The notes below the pieces were generated by a model, which had not been told where the DNA came from, did not search any database, and worked only from the letters and a program-made list of their open reading frames with translations. From Oscillospiraceae bacterium (GTDB lineage: Bacteria; Bacillota; Clostridia; Oscillospirales; Ruminococcaceae), in contig CAAEOA010000184.1 of NCBI GenBank assembly GCA_900757485.1, forward strand, positions 1 to 26,999: a DNA stretch of 26,999 nucleotides, read 5' to 3'. The translations under genes were made by a program, and so were the position numbers. The number at the start of each line of letters is the position of its first letter. Position 1 is the stretch's first letter. Positions 20,854-26,999 of the stretch are shown here, one piece after another.

Positions 20854-21489
20854 ATGAAAAAAGGACTTATCGGTAAAAAAATCGGTATGACCCAAATTTT
20901 CGATGAAAAAGGTAACGTTATTCCGGTTACTGTCATCGAAGCAGGACCTTGCGTTGTTTCTCAGAAGAAAACAATCGAGAATGACGGCTATAATGCTGTT
21001 CAGATTGGTTTCGGCGATATGAAACCGGGCAATGTCAACAAACCTATGACGGGACATTTTGCAAAAGCAGATGTGGCCCCGAAGAGAACACTGAAAGAAC
21101 TCAGACTGGAAGATTGCGACGCTGTCAACGTCGGCGATATCCTGAAAGCGGATCTTTTCGCTGAGGGCGATATCGTTGATGTTCAGGGCACCAGTAAAGG
21201 TAAAGGTTTTGCAGGTACCGTAAAACGTCACAACAATTCCAAATTAAAAGAAACCCATGGTACCGGACCTGTCCACCGTCACGCGGGATCAATGGCAGCG
21301 GCTTCCGATCCGTCCAGAATCCCGAAAGGCAAGAAAATGCCGGGTCACATGGGTGCAGAAACCGTTACAATCCAGAATCTGGTTGTTGTTAAGGTTGATG
21401 CAGAAAACAATCTGATTGCACTGAAGGGTGCGATACCCGGTCCTAAGGGCGGTATCGTTACCATAATCAACAGTGTCAAGAAGGCTTAA
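20854..21489 (+). CDS. rplC: 50S ribosomal protein L3
   Basis: L3, 211 aa, an early assembly protein of the 50S subunit whose extension reaches the peptidyl transferase centre. Seen: the start KGLIGKKIGMTQIFDEKGN, and the internal loop GKGFAGTVKRHN followed by HRHAGSMAAASDPSRIPKGKKMPGHMG. The ATG at 20854 has AAAGGAGG 8 nt upstream; a longer frame from 20812 is not supported. rplD begins 17 nt after the stop. Confidence 0.97.
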   Translation: MKKGLIGKKIGMTQIFDEKGNVIPVTVIEAGPCVVSQKKTIENDGYNAVQIGFGDMKPGNVNKPMTGHFAKADVAPKRTLKELRLEDCDAVNVGDILKADLFAEGDIVDVQGTSKGKGFAGTVKRHNNSKLKETHGTGPVHRHAGSMAAASDPSRIPKGKKMPGHMGAETVTIQNLVVVKVDAENNLIALKGAIPGPKGGIVTIINSVKKA

Positions 21490-21506
21490 GGGAAGGAGGA
21501 AGCACA

Positions 21507-22130
21507 ATGCCAAAGGTTGCAGTATTAGATATGGCAGGGAAAGAAGTTTCTTCTATGGAGCTTTCGGATGCTATTTTCGGTATCAAACCGAACGAATCGG
21601 TTATGCACCAGATGGTGGTAAACTATCTCGCTAACCAACGTCAGGGCACACAGTCTACCCTCACCCGTACAGAAGTGCGCGGCGGCGGCAGAAAGCCTTG
21701 GAAACAGAAAGGCACCGGCCATGCAAGACAAGGTTCCACAAGAGCACCGCAATGGACTCACGGCGGAATCGCGTTAGGTCCGAAACCTCGTGATTACAGC
21801 TACTCCCTCAACAAAAAGGTGAAGAGACTGGCGATGAAATCTGCTTTGTCCACCAAGGTTTTGGATAACAACATGATGATCATCGAGAAAATTGAGCTCG
21901 AGGATTTCAAAACAAAGGCAATCATTGATATGCTCACCGCTTGCAACGCAGGCAAGAAAGCACTCATTGTAATGCCGGCTGTTGACCAGAAAGTGATCAA
22001 GAGCGCTGCGAATATTCCCGGCGTAAAGACCGCTCTGGTGAACACACTCAATGTATATGACATTCTCCATTACGATACTTTTATCGTAGCGAAGGATGCC
22101 ATCGCGAAACTTGAGGAGGTGTACGCATAA
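21507..22130 (+). CDS. rplD: 50S ribosomal protein L4
   Basis: L4, 207 aa, lining the upper exit tunnel with its extended loop. The loop signature GGGRKPWKQKGTGHARQGSTRAPQW is present, as is the C-terminal globular half (VLDNNMMIIEKIELEDFKTK, VYDILHYDTFIVAKDAI). In E. coli L4 represses its own operon by binding the S10 leader. SD GGAGG is about 7 nt before the ATG. Its stop overlaps the rplW start by one base. Confidence 0.97.
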   Translation: MPKVAVLDMAGKEVSSMELSDAIFGIKPNESVMHQMVVNYLANQRQGTQSTLTRTEVRGGGRKPWKQKGTGHARQGSTRAPQWTHGGIALGPKPRDYSYSLNKKVKRLAMKSALSTKVLDNNMMIIEKIELEDFKTKAIIDMLTACNAGKKALIVMPAVDQKVIKSAANIPGVKTALVNTLNVYDILHYDTFIVAKDAIAKLEEVYA

Positions 22131-22423
22131 TGAGATCAGCACAAGATATTATCTTGAAACCAATTATCACCGAAGATTCCATGATGCGGATTGCCGACAA
22201 AAAGTACACCTTCCGCGTTGCGGTTGACGCAAACAAAATCGAAATCGCAAAAGCGGTTGAGGCTCTGTTTAACGTCTCCGTTGCAAAGGTTAACACCATG
22301 AACTGCAAAGGCAGACAGAAACGTGTCGGCAGAAACGTCGGTTACAAACCGAATTGGAAAAAAGCAATTGTTACACTGAAAGAGGATTCAAAAGGGATTG
22401 AGTTCTTCGAAGGCATGAACTAA
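22130..22423 (+). CDS. rplW: 50S ribosomal protein L23
   Basis: L23, 97 aa, at the tunnel exit and docking site for trigger factor and SRP. The typical sequence is AQDIILKPIITEDSMMRIADKKYTFRVAVDANKIEIAKAVEALFNV with VNTMNCKGRQKRVGRNVGYKPNWKKAIVTL. The start overlaps the rplD stop (TAATG) with GAGGAGGTG upstream, indicating translational coupling. The 107-nt gap to rplB has a GGTCGGC/GCCGGCC hairpin (22485-22502). Confidence 0.97.
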   Translation: MRSAQDIILKPIITEDSMMRIADKKYTFRVAVDANKIEIAKAVEALFNVSVAKVNTMNCKGRQKRVGRNVGYKPNWKKAIVTLKEDSKGIEFFEGMN

Positions 22424-22530
22424 TCGAACGATTCGCTTCATGTGTGAGCTTTTACCGCGTAAGCGATGAAAGCAGGTAACGTATGGTCGGCTTCAGCCGG
22501 CCGCTAAACCGAAATAGGAGAGTGAACACA

Positions 22531-23364
22531 GTGGCAATTAAAAGCTACAAACCAACAACCTCTTCCAGACGTCAGATGACGGTTACCGATTATTCCGGTC
22601 TTTCCAAAGTGGCTCCCGAAAAGAGCTTGCTGGCTCCGCTGAAGAACACTTCCGGCAGAAACAGCTACGGACGGATCACCGTTCGCCACAGAGGCGGCGG
22701 AAACCGTACCAAATATCGTATCATCGACTTCAAGAGAGATAAAGTTGGCATGAATGCAAATGTACTCACTTTAGAGTACGATCCGAACCGTTCCGCTCAT
22801 ATCGCATTGGTGCAGTATGAGGACGGCGAAAAACGTTATATCCTTGCTCCGCACGATTTGAAAGTCGGCGATGTTGTCCGTTCCGGCGCAGACGCTGATA
22901 TCAAACCCGGCAATGCGCTCCCGATGGCAAACATCCCGGTCGGTACTTTTATCCACAACGTGGAACTGTATCCCGGAAAAGGCGCACAGTTGGTTCGTGC
23001 AGCAGGTAACATGGCACAGCTGATGGCAAAAGAAGGCGCTTACGCGCTGGTTCGTCTGCCTTCCGGTGAGCTGAGAAATGTTCCGGTAAACTGCGTTGCT
23101 ACCATTGGACAGGTCGGCAATATCGACCACGAAAATGTCAGCATCGGTAAAGCCGGCAGAAAACGTCATATGGGCTGGAGACCGACCGTTCGCGGTTCTG
23201 TTATGAACCCATGCGACCATCCGCACGGTGGTGGTGAAGGTAAATCTCCTGTCGGACGTCCCGGACCTGTTACTCCTTGGGGCAAACCTGCTCTTGGATA
23301 TAAAACTCGTGCGAAGCATCATCGCTCCGATAAATTTATCGTAAAACGCAGAAATGCGAAGTAA
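22531..23364 (+). CDS. rplB: 50S ribosomal protein L2
   Basis: L2, 277 aa, required for subunit association and peptidyl transferase function. The conserved C-terminal NPCDHPHGGGEGKSPVGRP contains His230, the equivalent of E. coli His229. The start is GTG 22531 (MAIKSYKPTTSSRRQMTV) with AGGAG about 10 nt upstream; the frame extends back to 22483 but without an SD and with non-homologous residues. rpsS follows after 23 nt. Confidence 0.97.
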   Translation: MAIKSYKPTTSSRRQMTVTDYSGLSKVAPEKSLLAPLKNTSGRNSYGRITVRHRGGGNRTKYRIIDFKRDKVGMNANVLTLEYDPNRSAHIALVQYEDGEKRYILAPHDLKVGDVVRSGADADIKPGNALPMANIPVGTFIHNVELYPGKGAQLVRAAGNMAQLMAKEGAYALVRLPSGELRNVPVNCVATIGQVGNIDHENVSIGKAGRKRHMGWRPTVRGSVMNPCDHPHGGGEGKSPVGRPGPVTPWGKPALGYKTRAKHHRSDKFIVKRRNAK

Positions 23365-23387
23365 TGTCGAAAGGAGGCAGATGAATC

Positions 23388-23669
23388 ATGGGTAGAAGTG
23401 TTAAAAAGGGACCTTATGTACAGCCGGTCCTGTTAAAAAGAGTTATGCAGATGAACGAAGCAGGCGAAAAGAGAGTTCTCAAAACCTGGAGCCGTTCTTC
23501 AACAATATTCCCGGATTTCGTTGGTCACACATTCGCAGTTCATGACGGACGTAAGCATGTACCAGTATATGTTACCGAAGACATGGTAGGTCATAAGCTC
23601 GGTGAGTTTGCGCCTACAAGGACATATAAAGGTCACGCGGGATCCAAAACGTCTAACAACGGAAAATAG
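23388..23669 (+). CDS. rpsS: 30S ribosomal protein S19
   Basis: S19, 93 aa, in the head of the 30S subunit, partner of S13. Family motifs: GRSVKKGPYVQPVLLKRV, TWSRSSTIFPDFVGHTFAVHDGRKHVPVYVTEDMVGHKLGEFAPTRTYKGH. AAAGGAGG precedes the ATG by 10 nt. rplV begins 21 nt after the stop. Confidence 0.97.
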   Translation: MGRSVKKGPYVQPVLLKRVMQMNEAGEKRVLKTWSRSSTIFPDFVGHTFAVHDGRKHVPVYVTEDMVGHKLGEFAPTRTYKGHAGSKTSNNGK

Positions 23670-23690
23670 GCCGGAAGGAGGAATTTTTAA

Positions 23691-24026
23691 ATGGAAGCAA
23701 AAGCTTACCTCAGACATGTCAGAATCGCTCCTAGAAAGGTTCAAATCGTTCTTGACTTGATCAGGAACAAACCGGTCGACGTTGCTATGGCAGTCATTAA
23801 AAACACACCTAAGGCTGCTTGCGAACCCCTGGAGAAGCTTCTCAAATCGGCAATTGCCAATGCTGAGAACAACCATAACATGAGCAAAGACAGCTTATAT
23901 GTGGCGGAATGCTATGTGACTCCCGGACCGACCATGAAAAGAATCAGACCGAGAGCACAGGGACGTGCATTCAGCGTTTTAAAAAGATCATCACATATTA
24001 CCTTAGTCCTGAAGGAAAAGGAATAA
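23691..24026 (+). CDS. rplV: 50S ribosomal protein L22
   Basis: L22, 111 aa. Its long beta-hairpin (GPTMKRIRPRAQGRAFSVLKRSSHITLVL) reaches the narrow part of the exit tunnel, where macrolide-resistance changes occur in other species; no unusual insertion or deletion is seen here. The N-terminus is AKAYLRHVRIAPRKVQIVLDLIRNK. AAGGAGG lies about 8 nt before the ATG. Confidence 0.97.
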   Translation: MEAKAYLRHVRIAPRKVQIVLDLIRNKPVDVAMAVIKNTPKAACEPLEKLLKSAIANAENNHNMSKDSLYVAECYVTPGPTMKRIRPRAQGRAFSVLKRSSHITLVLKEKE

Positions 24027-24087
24027 TTGCGGCGGCAATTCTGTGAAAGCACAGAAGTCATCGGCTGCCCGTCAGAGGAGGTAAACT

Positions 24088-24786
24088 ATGGGCCAAAAAG
24101 TAAACCCACATGGACTCAGAGTGGGCGTTATTAAGGATTGGGATTCCCGTTGGTTTGCAAAAGATAACGCATTCGGCGATATACTGGTAGAGGATTACAA
24201 AATCCGTAAATTCCTCAAAAAGACCTTGTATGCTGCCGGCGTGCCGAAAATCGAAATCGAACGTGACGCAGAGAAAGTTCGCGTACACATTCATTGTGCA
24301 AAACCCGGTATCGTAATCGGAAAAGGCGGAGCGGAAATCGAAAAGCTTCGCATGACAGTACAGAATATGATCGGCAAACCGGTTGTATTGAATATCGTCG
24401 AGGTTAGACAGCCCGACTTAAATGCACAGCTTGTTGCCGAGAACATCGCAGCACAGCTGGAGCGGAGAATTTCTTTCCGCCGTGCAATGAAACAATGCAT
24501 CGGCAGAACCATGAAGCTTGGTGCGAAGGGTATCAAAACCCGTGTATCCGGCCGTTTGGGCGGAGCGGAAATCGCTCGTGCAGAAAGCTATCATGAAGGA
24601 ACCATCCCGCTGCAGACCATCCGCGCTGATATCGATTATGGCTTTGCGGAAGCAAACACCACTTACGGTAAAATCGGCGTTAAGGTTTGGATCTACAAAG
24701 GTGAAGTTCTGAAAGGAGAAGTAAGCGGCAAGAGAACCGCTCCTGCTCCGAGAAGAAAGCCTCGCAAGGAAGGAGGAAGTAAATAA
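24088..24786 (+). CDS. rpsC: 30S ribosomal protein S3
   Basis: S3, 232 aa, part of the mRNA entry tunnel. The KH domain loop G78-KGG81 lies in GIVIGKGGAEIEKLR, and the C-terminal domain shows RISFRRAMKQCIGRTMKLGAKGIKTRVSGRLGGAEIARAE. The protein ends in a basic tail (KRTAPAPRRKPRKEGGSK). AGAGGAGG precedes the ATG by about 7 nt. The stop overlaps the rplP start by one base. Confidence 0.97.
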   Translation: MGQKVNPHGLRVGVIKDWDSRWFAKDNAFGDILVEDYKIRKFLKKTLYAAGVPKIEIERDAEKVRVHIHCAKPGIVIGKGGAEIEKLRMTVQNMIGKPVVLNIVEVRQPDLNAQLVAENIAAQLERRISFRRAMKQCIGRTMKLGAKGIKTRVSGRLGGAEIARAESYHEGTIPLQTIRADIDYGFAEANTTYGKIGVKVWIYKGEVLKGEVSGKRTAPAPRRKPRKEGGSK

Positions 24787-25211
24787 TGTTACTGCCAAAG
24801 CGTGTAAAATACCGCCGTGTGCACAGAGGTCGTATGACCGGTAAAGCCACCCGCGGAAATACCGTCAGCCATGGTGAGTACGGCTTGCAAGCGCTTGAGC
24901 CTGCATGGATTACTTCCAATCAGATTGAGGCTGCCCGTATTGCCATGACCCGTTACATCAAACGTGGCGGTCAGGTATGGATCAAAATTTTCCCCGACAA
25001 GCCGGTTACCGAAAAACCTGCTGAAACCCGAATGGGTTCCGGTAAAGGTTCCCCGGAATACTGGGTTGCGGTTGTAAAACCGGGACGTGTTATGTTTGAA
25101 ATCGCCGGAGTGCCGGAAGAGGTTGCCAGAGAGGCTATGCGTCTTGCAATGCACAAGCTGCCGATCAAATGTAAATTCGTTACCAAGGAAGAACAAGGTG
25201 GTGAGCAATAA
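24786..25211 (+). CDS. rplP: 50S ribosomal protein L16
   Basis: L16, 141 aa, near the A site and needed for late 50S assembly. The signature start is LLPKRVKYRRVHRGRMTGKATRGN, with KRGGQVWIKIFPDKPVTEKPAETRMGSGKGSPEYWVAVVKPGRVMFE in the centre. Coupled by TAATG overlaps to rpsC before it and rpmC after it; its SD lies inside the rpsC end (GGAGGA). Confidence 0.97.
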   Translation: MLLPKRVKYRRVHRGRMTGKATRGNTVSHGEYGLQALEPAWITSNQIEAARIAMTRYIKRGGQVWIKIFPDKPVTEKPAETRMGSGKGSPEYWVAVVKPGRVMFEIAGVPEEVAREAMRLAMHKLPIKCKFVTKEEQGGEQ

Positions 25212-25411
25212 TGAAAGCTTCAGAAATCCGTGACTTGTCACTCGTAGAAATGAATGAAAAGTTGACAGACCTCAAAGATGAGCTCTTCAAGCTGCGCTTC
25301 CAACTTGCTGTTAACCAGCTCGATAACCCTATGCGTATTAAAGCTGTGAAAAAAGACATTGCTCGCATAAAAACGGTTATCCGCGAGCAAGAACTAAAGA
25401 GTGTGCAATAG
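25211..25411 (+). CDS. rpmC: 50S ribosomal protein L29
   Basis: L29, 66 aa, a two-helix coiled-coil protein beside L23 at the tunnel exit. Sequence KASEIRDLSLVEMNEKLTDLKDELFKLRFQLAVNQLDNPMRIKAVKKDIARIKTVIREQE is standard. It overlaps rplP by one base (TAATG), with GGTGGTGAG as a modest SD inside rplP. Confidence 0.97.
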   Translation: MKASEIRDLSLVEMNEKLTDLKDELFKLRFQLAVNQLDNPMRIKAVKKDIARIKTVIREQELKSVQ

Positions 25412-25432
25412 TACGAAGGGAGGATTTAAGCT

Positions 25433-25690
25433 ATGAGCGAAAGAAACCTCAGAAAAACTCGGGTAGGAAATGTTGTCAGCGACAAGATGGACAAAACCGT
25501 CGTTGTGGCAATTGCCGATAACGTTCGCCACCCGCTGTATAAGAAAATCATCAAACGTACCGTGAAGCTGAAAGCACATGATGAAGAAAATCAGTGCGGT
25601 ATCGGTGACCGCGTAATGGTGATGGAAACCCGTCCGATGTCCAAGGACAAAAGATGGAGAGTTGTTGAAATACTGGAGAAAGCAAAATAA
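25433..25690 (+). CDS. rpsQ: 30S ribosomal protein S17
   Basis: S17, 85 aa, an OB-fold primary 16S rRNA binder. The motif RKTRVGNVVSDKMDKTVVVAI and the KRTVKLKAHDEENQCGIGDRVMVMETRPMSKDKRWRVVEI stretch are typical. GGGAGG precedes the ATG by about 9 nt. rplN begins 29 nt after the stop. Confidence 0.97.
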   Translation: MSERNLRKTRVGNVVSDKMDKTVVVAIADNVRHPLYKKIIKRTVKLKAHDEENQCGIGDRVMVMETRPMSKDKRWRVVEILEKAK

Positions 25691-25719
25691 GCTTTTAAGT
25701 CCGAAAGGAGGAACGCACT

Positions 25720-26088
25720 GTGATACAGATGCAAACTTACCTTAAGGTAGCGGACAACACCGGTGCTAAAGAATTAATGTGTATCCGCGTGTTAGGCGGT
25801 ACCCGCAGAAGGTATGCTAACATCGGCGACGTTGTGGTTGCTTCGGTTAAAAAAGCAACACCAGGCGGCGTTGTTAAAAAGGGCGATGTTGTAAAAGCAG
25901 TTATCGTTCGTTCAGCAAAGGGTCTTCGCAGAGAGGATGGCACATACATCCGCTTTGATGAAAACGCTGCTGTTATTATAAGAGATGACAAAAACCCAAG
26001 AGGAACCCGTATCTTTGGGCCGGTAGCAAGAGAGCTTCGTGAAAAAGAATACATGAAGATCTTATCCCTTGCTCCTGAAGTTCTTTAA
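25720..26088 (+). CDS. rplN: 50S ribosomal protein L14
   Basis: L14, 122 aa, at the subunit interface and the docking site of RsfS. Sequence MIQMQTYLKVADNTGAKELMCIRVLGG through VARELREKEYMKILSLAPEVL is full-length. The start is GTG 25720, 8 nt after AAAGGAGG, and gives the canonical MIQMQT N-terminus. rplX follows after 18 nt, its SD immediately after the rplN stop. Confidence 0.97.
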   Translation: MIQMQTYLKVADNTGAKELMCIRVLGGTRRRYANIGDVVVASVKKATPGGVVKKGDVVKAVIVRSAKGLRREDGTYIRFDENAAVIIRDDKNPRGTRIFGPVARELREKEYMKILSLAPEVL

Positions 26089-26106
26089 TTGGAGGTGCAC
26101 GTTTTA

Positions 26107-26451
26107 GTGAATAAGCTGCACGTAAAAACCGGCGATACCGTTGTATTGTTGACCGGTAAGTTTAAGGACAAATATAAGGACGAAAAGAAGACCCTCAAGA
26201 CCGGCAAGGTTCTGGAGGTCAGCCCAAAAGAAGGCAAAGTAATCGTGGAAGGCATCAATATGGTAACCAAACACGTGAAGCCGAGACGTATGGGCGAGCA
26301 GGGCGGAATCGTGAAAGCAGAAGCTCCGATTTATGCCTGCAAAGTAATGGTCGTTTGTCCGAAATGCAACAAACCGACAAGAGTCGGACATTCCGTTGAC
26401 AAAGACGGAAATAAAGTTCGTGTCTGCAAACATTGCAGCGCAACATTCTAA
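26107..26451 (+). CDS. rplX: 50S ribosomal protein L24, zinc-binding (C+) form
   Basis: L24, 114 aa, an assembly-initiating 50S protein. The KOW motif region is LHVKTGDTVVLLTGKFKDK, followed by GKVLEVSPKEGKVIVEGINMVTKHVKP. The C-terminus carries C84-PKC87 and C107-KHC110, a likely zinc ribbon seen in part of the L24 family. The start is taken at GTG 26107, 10 nt after GGAGGT; the open frame reaches back to TTG 26089, but that codon precedes the SD. Basic charge is high throughout. Confidence 0.96.
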   Translation: MNKLHVKTGDTVVLLTGKFKDKYKDEKKTLKTGKVLEVSPKEGKVIVEGINMVTKHVKPRRMGEQGGIVKAEAPIYACKVMVVCPKCNKPTRVGHSVDKDGNKVRVCKHCSATF

Positions 26452-26467
26452 GTGAGGAGGAACATTC

Positions 26468-26999
26468 ATGGCTAGACTAAAGGACTACTACAAAAGTGAT
26501 GTAGCTCCGGCTTTGATGAAAAAGTTCAGCTACAAAAGCGTCATGCAGATTCCGAAGCTTGAGAAGGTTGTAATCAACGTAGGCTGCGGCGAAGCTCGTG
26601 ATAACGCAAAGATGATCGATGCAATCATGGGCGACCTTGCTTTAATCACCGGCCAGAAGGCTATCGTTTGTAAAGCAAGAAAATCCGTTGCTAACTTTAA
26701 GCTGCGTGAAGGCATGAATATCGGCGCGAAGGTTACACTCCGTGCGGATCAGATGTACGAATTCGTTGACAGACTGTTCAACGTTGCTCTTCCGAGAGTA
26801 AGAGATTTCAGAGGAATCAATCCGAACTCCTTTGACGGCCGCGGAAACTATTCCATGGGTATCAAAGAGCAGTTGATTTTCCCTGAAATCGACTATGATA
26901 AGATCGACAAGGTTCGCGGAATGGACATCTGTTTCGTTACAACCGCAAAGACCGACGAAGAGTCCAAAGAGCTTCTCACTCTGATGGGCGCTCCGTTTG
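26468..26999 (+). CDS. rplE: 50S ribosomal protein L5 (3' end outside the window)
   Basis: L5, 177 residues visible of about 179, contacting 5S rRNA and the P-site tRNA. The sequence runs from MARLKDYYKSDVAPALMKKF through MQIPKLEKVVINVGCGEA, the TGQKAIVCKARKSVANFKLREGMNIG block, GRGNYSMGIKEQLIFPEI and KTDEESKELLTLMGAPF, so only the last few residues and stop are cut off. GAGGAGG lies about 7 nt before the ATG. Next in the canonical operon order would be rpsN. Confidence 0.96.
   Translation, partial: MARLKDYYKSDVAPALMKKFSYKSVMQIPKLEKVVINVGCGEARDNAKMIDAIMGDLALITGQKAIVCKARKSVANFKLREGMNIGAKVTLRADQMYEFVDRLFNVALPRVRDFRGINPNSFDGRGNYSMGIKEQLIFPEIDYDKIDKVRGMDICFVTTAKTDEESKELLTLMGAPF

Noticed and set aside
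26107..26451. Zinc-ribbon cysteines in ribosomal protein L24
   Set aside because: A known variant within the L24 family; annotated but not novel.
1..26999. CRISPR array, transposase, integrase, toxin-antitoxin or phage defence genes
   Set aside because: No spaced identical repeats, DDE/tyrosine recombinase motifs or typical toxin partners were seen; the two XRE genes lack a neighbouring toxin.

Overview
The window looks like a chromosomal segment of a low-to-mid GC Gram-positive anaerobe of the class Clostridia, probably Oscillospirales/Ruminococcaceae-like. The evidence is strong AGGAGG-type ribosome binding sites before almost every gene, sigma-A-type promoters (TTGACA/TATAAT, several with an extended TG -10), the Firmicute-style S10 ribosomal operon, a Feo iron-uptake locus and a GldA/GldF/GldG-like ABC operon of the kind common in gut Clostridia. 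The lineage is an inference from gene content; there is no 16S gene here.

Layout. 1-1280 (+): the end of an M23 peptidase that seems frameshifted, a PAT-like GNAT acetyltransferase and a small unknown protein, closed by a strong terminator. 1285-3498 (-): a small membrane-anchored protein and an acyl-CoA synthetase driven from a perfect consensus promoter with a long leader. 3879-7291: an AraC-family regulator (-) divergent from fucU-fucI (+), a probable L-fucose catabolic control unit. 7374-8052: an XRE repressor (-) divergent from a very cysteine-rich 66-residue protein (+), separated by a perfect 36-bp palindrome; this is the most novel-looking small system in the window. 8057-10618 (-): feoA-feoB ferrous iron uptake, with another small XRE regulator divergent at 10795. 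11173-13306 (-): a permuted papain-like (NlpC/P60-related) protein, a CPBP membrane protease homologue and tadA. 13570-18632 (-): a four-gene ABC operon (ATPase with an acidic tail, permease, GldG-like protein, DUF4340 protein). 18633-19277: a long non-coding stretch packed with inverted repeats and a duplicated 25-bp element. 19278-19811 (-): a YbaK-type aminoacyl-tRNA deacylase.

20460-26999 (+): the S10 operon in canonical order (rpsJ, rplC, rplD, rplW, rplB, rpsS, rplV, rpsC, rplP, rpmC, rpsQ, rplN, rplX, rplE, the last cut by the window edge), preceded by two promoters and a structured leader of about 300 nt.

The right end is an ordinary core-genome block. The accessory interest lies in the XRE/Cys-rich pair, the hairpin-rich intergenic region upstream of the Gld operon, and several structured leaders. 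No CRISPR array, tRNA, rRNA, transposase, integrase or prophage gene was recognised. All functional calls come from reading motifs by eye; no database search was possible.
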